From the NCBI GenBank assembly GCA_903929885.1, contig CAIYWI010000004.1, positions 1-33,699 on the forward strand: DNA of 33,699 nt, in the 5' to 3' direction. The notes beneath the pieces were generated by a model that saw only the letters and a program-made list of their open reading frames with translations, was not told the origin of the DNA and did not search any database. This document shows positions 33,190 to 33,699 of this stretch, one piece after another (position 1 is the stretch's first letter; each line of letters starts with the position of its first letter). The translations under genes and the position numbers were made by a program. Origin of the DNA: an uncultured Phycisphaerales bacterium. Lineage in GTDB: Bacteria; Planctomycetota; Phycisphaerae; Phycisphaerales; UBA1924.

Positions 33190-33699
33190 ATGCCGACCAT
33201 GAAGCCGACGCGAAGGGACCATGGCCGCCTGCCGACGGCCGGATTGACCTTGCTGATCGCCGCAAGTTGCTCGCTGGGGCAGACCTCCGAGTCCCTCGAT
33301 TTCCGGGCGGTCGATCTCGATCCGCTGTCGCCCATCCTGCATCCCGACATCCCCGATCGGCCGCCGCCGCCGTTCAATCCCGACCTTCCACCGCTGCCGC
33401 CGCCGGACCCCGACGCTCCGTGCCTGCCCTTCCAGTCGAGAGACTGCAACGGCGTGTGCTGCGGGCCCGGCGTCTGGCTGGACCATACGCTCGAGAGCTG
33501 GTTGGTCGTCACTCGTCTCGCTCCCGGGACGAACGGGATGTGGTGGCGCTCCGACGATGAACAAACGGGATACGTGCGGGGCGTGTTCACGAACTTCATG
33601 TTCCGCGTCAATCAGGGCGAGGCCTACGTGGAGACCATGGTGCGTGGCGCCGTCAGGGACCCCCAGGCAACCGGCGGCGAGGGCGACGTTCCGATTCCG
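33190..33699 (+). CDS. secreted protein of unknown function (partial, 3' end outside window)
   Basis: The frame is open for 170 codons to the window edge. ATG 33190 follows AAGGAG (33177-33182) at good spacing. The N-terminus MPTMKPTRRDHGRLPTAG is basic, then LTLLIAASCSLGQ gives a signal peptide; AASC could be a lipobox but lacks the preferred Leu at -3. Residues 45-78 are Asp/Pro-rich (DRPPPPFNPDLPPLPPPDPD), probably a flexible linker. A Cys cluster follows (CLPF...CNGVCCGPG, about 78-94), then a mixed beta-rich part (SWLVVTRLAPGTNGMWWRSD) as in secreted beta-sheet domains. The family is not recognised. Confidence 0.75.
   Translation, partial: MPTMKPTRRDHGRLPTAGLTLLIAASCSLGQTSESLDFRAVDLDPLSPILHPDIPDRPPPPFNPDLPPLPPPDPDAPCLPFQSRDCNGVCCGPGVWLDHTLESWLVVTRLAPGTNGMWWRSDDEQTGYVRGVFTNFMFRVNQGEAYVETMVRGAVRDPQATGGEGDVPIP

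Noticed and set aside
1-33699. CRISPR arrays, insertion sequences, integrases, rRNA genes
   Set aside because: No regularly spaced long repeats, transposase or integrase motifs, or rRNA-like sequence were seen; the only tandem array is the decamer set at 4591-4650.

Overview
The window is a high-GC chromosomal segment of a free-living bacterium, most likely a member of the Planctomycetota, probably class Phycisphaerae. The pointers are family-level impressions from reading the proteins, not database matches: two membrane-linked Ser/Thr protein kinases, a YHYH-domain secreted protein, PPK1, a divergent GlpX-like protein, a CrtI-type carotenoid desaturase, non-flagellar type III secretion genes and several proteins that resemble planctomycete-restricted families. 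No CRISPR array, transposase or integrase is visible.

Layout. 1-650: rpsT (minus), tRNA-Arg(ACG) and its terminator. 701-4075 (minus): a membrane Ser/Thr kinase, a hydrolysing UDP-GlcNAc 2-epimerase and two small membrane proteins. 4076-5575: a gene-poor purine-rich stretch, an array of six 10-bp repeats ending at the start codon of an extremely acidic small protein, and a conserved-looking hypothetical gene. 5597-8289 (minus): polyphosphate kinase and a COG0720 (PTPS/QueD) enzyme with an ExxHGH motif. 8387-11110 (plus): a secreted two-domain M16 peptidase. 11130-13462 (minus): a BshB1-like deacetylase and a YHYH protein.

13795-15571 (minus) is the most unusual module: three genes with ATGA overlaps, encoding a dual-OB-type protein followed by two different DUF488 proteins. 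The context suggests one functional unit, possibly a defence or nucleic-acid stress system. A group 4 glycosyltransferase diverges from it.

17148-22525: a GlpX-like protein with degraded catalytic motifs, a small membrane protein, and an aldehyde dehydrogenase divergent from a CrtI/CrtN-type desaturase (carotenoid metabolism inferred). 22551-28954 (minus): a large kinase with C-terminal helical repeats, a fusion of a membrane PH-like domain to dephospho-CoA kinase, hypoxanthine phosphoribosyltransferase and an alpha-ketoglutaric-semialdehyde-type dehydrogenase. 29005-32540 (plus): sctJ, a possible sctK, sctL and sctN, a detached piece of a type III secretion system. About 650 bp without a convincing gene follow, then the 5' part of a secreted-protein gene that leaves the window.

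Functions are assigned by reading motifs and gene order; no database search was possible. Start codons were moved inward from the longest open frame where a conserved N-terminus, Shine-Dalgarno sequence or neighbour made this more plausible.
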